Shown piece after piece: positions 59,681 to 64,000 of a DNA stretch of 64,000 nucleotides. The notes under the pieces were generated by a model. That model was not told the DNA's origin. It made no database searches and saw nothing but the letters and a program-made list of their open reading frames with translations. Positions within the stretch are counted from its first letter, which is position 1; each line of letters begins with the position of its first letter. A program made the translations under genes and the position numbers. This DNA comes from Lethocerus indicus (lineage: Eukaryota > Arthropoda > Insecta > Hemiptera > Belostomatidae): the NCBI GenBank assembly GCA_019843655.1, contig JACDQD010000002.1, forward strand, positions 196,585 through 260,584, read 5' to 3'.

Positions 59681-61164
59681 ACGATTTCAGAGTGACATTA
59701 AAAATAAATGTTCAATATCAATTGTACACACAATTTATATTGCGTAATAACGGTAAATGCCTAAGAATGGGGTTTTTAACCGTCAAGAGAACCGGTAAGA
59801 TTCTTATGATTGTGGGTTCCGATTTCAATAATTCGGTTACCGATCCGCACTCTCAACCCACCGACTTCGTGATGGCTGGTAGAAAATTATACCGAGGCGT
59901 CTTAAACGGTTCTTTTTTACGCCGACGGAACGGGATCCGAATAAAACGAGAAGCGCGTCCGACGTGCGTATTAGCCATTATCTAGACAAAAAAAAAAAAA
60001 GATAAATGGCTACAACATGAAGCGCAGTTTATGCTTTTAAATGGGCGCGGTATCTCAATCTGGAATCCTCGAGGCCTCTTGAATTTAATGCGAATCTCGC
60101 GCTGTTATAGTTCGGCGTTTGGGGGGTGTAATTTTGTAACGTTTGAACGTTCAGCTCCTGGATTCAAATATTCAAAATCGAACGCGAATAATTTCTAATA
60201 ATATAAAATTAGGTTCGAGTGATTTTTCACCCAAAGGCGAGGTGCTCTCCGGTCTTCGGTAGCGATTCCATCGATTCTGCATCTACAATCTACGGCTCAA
60301 GAATTGTAATATAAACAGTAGTTGTGACGGGAAGGAAACGACGATAACGTCAGGCGGTGTACATAGATGATGAGTAAATTAGGGAAGATTGGAAGGTGGA
60401 TTCGATGTGGCCTAATTACAGGTCAAACACGAGTGCGGCGGTACCACCGCTACAGTAGTATCAAAGGAATAACGGTAACGCTTTCAATTCAAATAATAAA
60501 TTACTGTAATTACTCCGAATGGACCTTATTCGGCCAATCTTATCTAATAACAGGAAATATAATCTATTTATTAGATAGATTGTCGACAGGCTCTTTCACC
60601 TCTTCACCTGCCTCTTGTTCTATAGAATTTTACAGATGTACCGTTAAAAAAACTAAATGACTTCGTCTACTACATTTTGTAAAGCTGCGTAACGTTTCGC
60701 GTGCAGTAGCTTTTTCTAAAGCACTACAGAACAACATATCCTTGATATGTATGTCTTGTACTAGTATTCCTCATACTACTGACGTTCCCAGTCAAGGTTC
60801 CAAGTAATTCCTGCACTGCAAGATACTTATATTCAAATTGTTTCAACGATTTTATAAAATTGGTCTTCGCCCAATATATTGTATTACGGGGCTTACATCC
60901 TGTAAGCCACGCTCTCCGGCCGGCTACGGGATAAAGTTACCGACCGATTCCGCTTACGCAATCGGCTGTATTACGTGTATATAGGCGAGTTGTTTTTAAG
61001 CAGTTAATGAATTTGTTGCGCAATCGATAGGCCCGGCGTCGTTCCGTCTTGGCGCGACGACGCCGCTTTGAGAGCGTTTTCGTTATTACATTTATAATTT
61101 TTATCCCTTCAGCGCTATATATCGGGTCTCGAATTTGGTAACCGGTTGTATAACCCGCTGTATA
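59681..61164. other. gene-poor region
   Basis: No gene recognised. ggtcttcggtagcgattcc near 60252 is a fold-back half-site. Confidence 0.45.
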
Positions 61165-61345
61165 ACAATTGTTCCGTTCAGTGCATTTCTGGTAAATTCG
61201 TCACTCGATTTTCGTTACCATTTTCACCGCTCGACAAACAGTGAACAGTGATTTTAGCAGTAATTTTAAGCAGCGTTTTCCTTGAAACAACAGTGCTATA
61301 TTAGCGGCCAGCCGTAATCTGTATACCTTAGGACTATAATGTGTG
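61165..61345 (+). repeat. unknown dispersed repeat, copy 2
   Basis: Shorter, divergent copy of 56443-56745, with the same start (gttccgttcagtgcatttct) and the same end (taccttaggactata followed by a TG-run). Confidence 0.7.
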
Positions 61346-62769
61346 TGTGACTACCTATTGAAATTTTCAGTAGACAAGATCGATGTTCAGACCTAAGACA
61401 TAAGACAAAATGGTTTTCTACCCGAAAAAATGTGGATCTAGGGCTGGGTTTTCACGGAAGGGCCTCGTCACTAGGAGGCGATCGGCAGATATGAATTTTC
61501 GGTCGGCACCCTTTGACCAGCCGGCACAAAGGGCCGGTCGAAATTGTGCAGTACAAAGGCCGGGCCCGATAATTAAAAAAGATTCTGGCCCGAATTATGA
61601 TCGCAGTCGACCGGCGTTCTGTAATATTGGAAATAGGACTTTACCGTAGCCGGCCAAATAATATTGGCCGGAGATGATTCGTCGGTATTATTTAATATGT
61701 CCGACGTATAGTTTACTGCAAATATGTGTGTACAGGTCTTTATTTAACCCAATTAATGAATTCCGGTCATCGAATATGTACATTCGATACCCTTTGACGG
61801 GTAATTTACCGTTTGCGATAGCTAATGTCAAACCGTAGGGGGAAAAAATCTTGTTGTGTCCAATAATTACAGTTCGATTTTTATTGTTATAAAATTAGGG
61901 TTGGATGAGGGTTTTCCCACCACCCGGAGGTGGACTTTCCGGGACTCGCATTGAGAGGATGAAACTGAAGACTGGGCCCTCGAAGTGGAGGAACCTACAC
62001 CGCTATTCTCTCTCGGGCAGAGAGAGAGAATCAAATTAAAAAAAAAAAATAAAAATCGTGTACCTTTGGCAAGCCCACTTCCTCCATCCAGTTGGTACAC
62101 CGACTGGTACCGTCCTCCTTTAACGAATTTTATAATTGTTTCAAACAGCGAAAACAGTCGAAAGAGCAGCAATGAGAAGTAGAACGGCCCCCCGTTAAGC
62201 GCCTATATAATGGGGGGGATTGAAGAAAACCGACTTTGAGAAAGCCATTAAGGTTTATCGGCAGCTATAACTGCGGTTTTCGAAAGCGTCCCCCCAAACC
62301 TGCCATGAAACCCAGTTACCCCACTGTAATTGATTCCCCGGCCACCGGTGAGCGTTAACGCCCAACGCCAGACATCTTTTTTTAGTTTAGTGAAATCCGC
62401 CCTGCAAATCGGTTATTGCCCGGAATTATTACCGCAGTCGGATAATCCCGGGTGCGACCTTACCCCCCCCCCGCCCCACCAAAGGGGAGCTTTCGGGAAA
62501 CGATTAAAACTCATTTAAAGACCGACAGTTGTTAGAGACCTCTGAGCCTCAGCCCAACTACTTTTTATACCGAGGCGAAGAAACTTACTTCGGCTTCCGG
62601 CGTTCGCCACTTTCAGATTTGTCGGTTTTCCTCAAAGTTTTCGATTGAAAAGTTCGTATTACGCGTAGCGTCGTACATTGATAACGGATTCAAAAAAACC
62701 CAGTCTCGATCTACTCTCCGGTAACTTGATTTAAATAAAAAATACCTCGGACTACAGGGCCTGGGATCT
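61346..62769. other. gene-poor region
   Basis: Short open frames without motifs, a few C-runs (about 62463-62471) and a possible fold-back half-site near 62603. No gene supported. Confidence 0.45.
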
Positions 62770-63130
62770 TCCCAACGCCCGACTCAAAAGAATCGACTTA
62801 AACAGAAAATTTGGACACTTAAGGCCATTACTAAAACGGACATCGAAATTGACCTCAAGTAACAAACTAAATATTTACAAAACGATACTCAAACCGACAT
62901 TGACATACGGTATTGAGCTATGGGGTTCCACCAAGATATCCAACATCGCTCGCATCCAGAGATTCCAATCAAAAGTCCCCCCGGGTATGTTTCTAAACGC
63001 ACAATCCATAATGACCTCAACATACCCCGACAGTCGACGGAGTCGCAAAATCCCGCTTCCTTAAATTCCACTCCCCCCATTTCTCCTCATCCCAATCCAC
63101 TCCTGTTCAGTCCTTTCCTCTTTTACCCGT
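62770..63130 (+). mobile_element. Jockey LINE fragment
   Basis: RLKRIDLNRKF region, then KLNIYKTILKPTLTYGIELW and STKISNIARIQRFQSK, then a frameshift before YVSKRTIHNDLNIP. Confidence 0.8.
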
Positions 63131-64000
63131 CCATTAAAATGGAGATTGAAAATCCGCTAAAATCAGAGGGTTACCGAGTGTACCGTGATGATTCTTCACG
63201 ACTGTACGAAGCCTCATCTTTCCCGGTTCTCTAATAATAACTAAATTACGGGGAGGTTGAAAGACGAAGATATATATTTTTCAGCCGGGCGGGGGATTGT
63301 CGAGGTGAGAGAGAGAGAGAGAGAGGGCTTTGCTCCAACTGGAAAACTGGTTTTAAACTGAAAAGCGTTGGGCTGCGACCGCCGACCGCTCGCGCCGCAC
63401 ATACCGCTTTATCGGTACCCGATGAATGATTCATGAGACCGAATGAACACTAATGTTTGTCTATGGGCGAATTGAAAACAAACAGGGGCTTTCCGGGGTG
63501 GGGGTTGGGGGGCGGAATTTCCGTTCGGGGAATCGGCCAATAGGCGGTAAAACCAAACATACCGCCGGGCCAAGAAAACCTTCGAAACCGTTCCAAGGGA
63601 TGATTCCTCCAACCCCCGACACACACACACCACCAAGCCCAATCCCATCACAATCCACCACAATCCGCAGATTATACCTTGGAAATATACCTGTGAAAGA
63701 AGTTTTGGGTGGGGGTTGGGGGTGTATGCAAACTTTCAGCGTGCAACGAGCAGAACGGAAGAATTTACTTAAATTTTGATTGAAAAGGCTTGTTTATAAT
63801 ATAAGGTAATGTGTTTCTACAGTTTTTTTCTTACTGCATATAAAATATTTGAGTAAGTAATAAGATATTGACAGTTTGAGGATTTCTTTTCCGATTTAAC
63901 GTGTAATTGAAAAGGGGACCCGAACTCAGGGCTTAATTTTATGCGTTATTTGTACATTACTAAATATAGTAATCGAGAAAATTACCATGCGAATAACTCT
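63131..64000. other. gene-poor end of window
   Basis: A (GA)n run at 63307-63326, an (AC)n run near 63619-63631 and G-rich stretches. No gene supported. Confidence 0.5.

Noticed and set aside
1..64000. tRNA, rRNA, CRISPR array or bacterial operon signals
   Set aside because: None seen. Intron-rich genes and transposons show this is eukaryotic nuclear DNA; the 82-bp array has no spacers and is a satellite inside a MITE.

Overview
The window is nuclear DNA of an insect. It has split genes with GT-AG introns, TATA-box promoters, Jockey-type LINE fragments, mariner-type elements, fold-back MITEs and AT-rich spacers. The main gene family is a venom/salivary-type trypsin family known from insects. 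A hemipteran-like source would fit the CxCG pro-peptide, but the species and order cannot be settled from this sequence alone.

Layout. Positions 1-1162 hold the last two exons of a plus-strand gene with a Gln/Gly/Tyr-rich, hnRNP-like tail. Minus-strand UBE3D (1514-2584) and DCPS (3191-5958) follow. A MITE carrying an internal 82-bp tandem array (6102-6977) and a deleted mariner (7577-7974) separate them from the main locus.

Positions 8065-49650 are a cluster of nine secreted S1A serine-protease genes, called SP1 to SP9 here. Only SP3 is on the minus strand. All nine share six coding exons with intron phases 0,1,1,0,1. The exons carry: (1) signal peptide plus an acidic pro-peptide ending in CxCG..TNK; (2) the R|IVGG activation site and His57; (3) Asp102; (4) Cys168-Cys191 with residue 189; (5) GDSGG with Ser195; (6) a 12-15 residue tail with one extra Cys. 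SP4-SP9 also show a TATA box and a short leader exon. SP2 and SP3 form a convergent inverted duplication whose outer arms are nearly identical. SP1 is broken by a one-base deletion. SP5 seems to take its ATG from the leader exon. SP8 has lost trypsin Asp189.

Positions 49650-64000 show no convincing gene. They contain Jockey LINE fragments, a decayed mariner transposase, fold-back half-sites, a duplicated unknown repeat and G/C-tract simple sequence.

How the genes work together (inference): the cluster looks like a dose-amplified, diversifying set of secreted Arg-directed proteases for saliva, venom or digestion, with exon-scale gene conversion and one member of altered specificity. The flanking UBE3D, DCPS and RNA-binding genes are housekeeping neighbours unrelated to that role.
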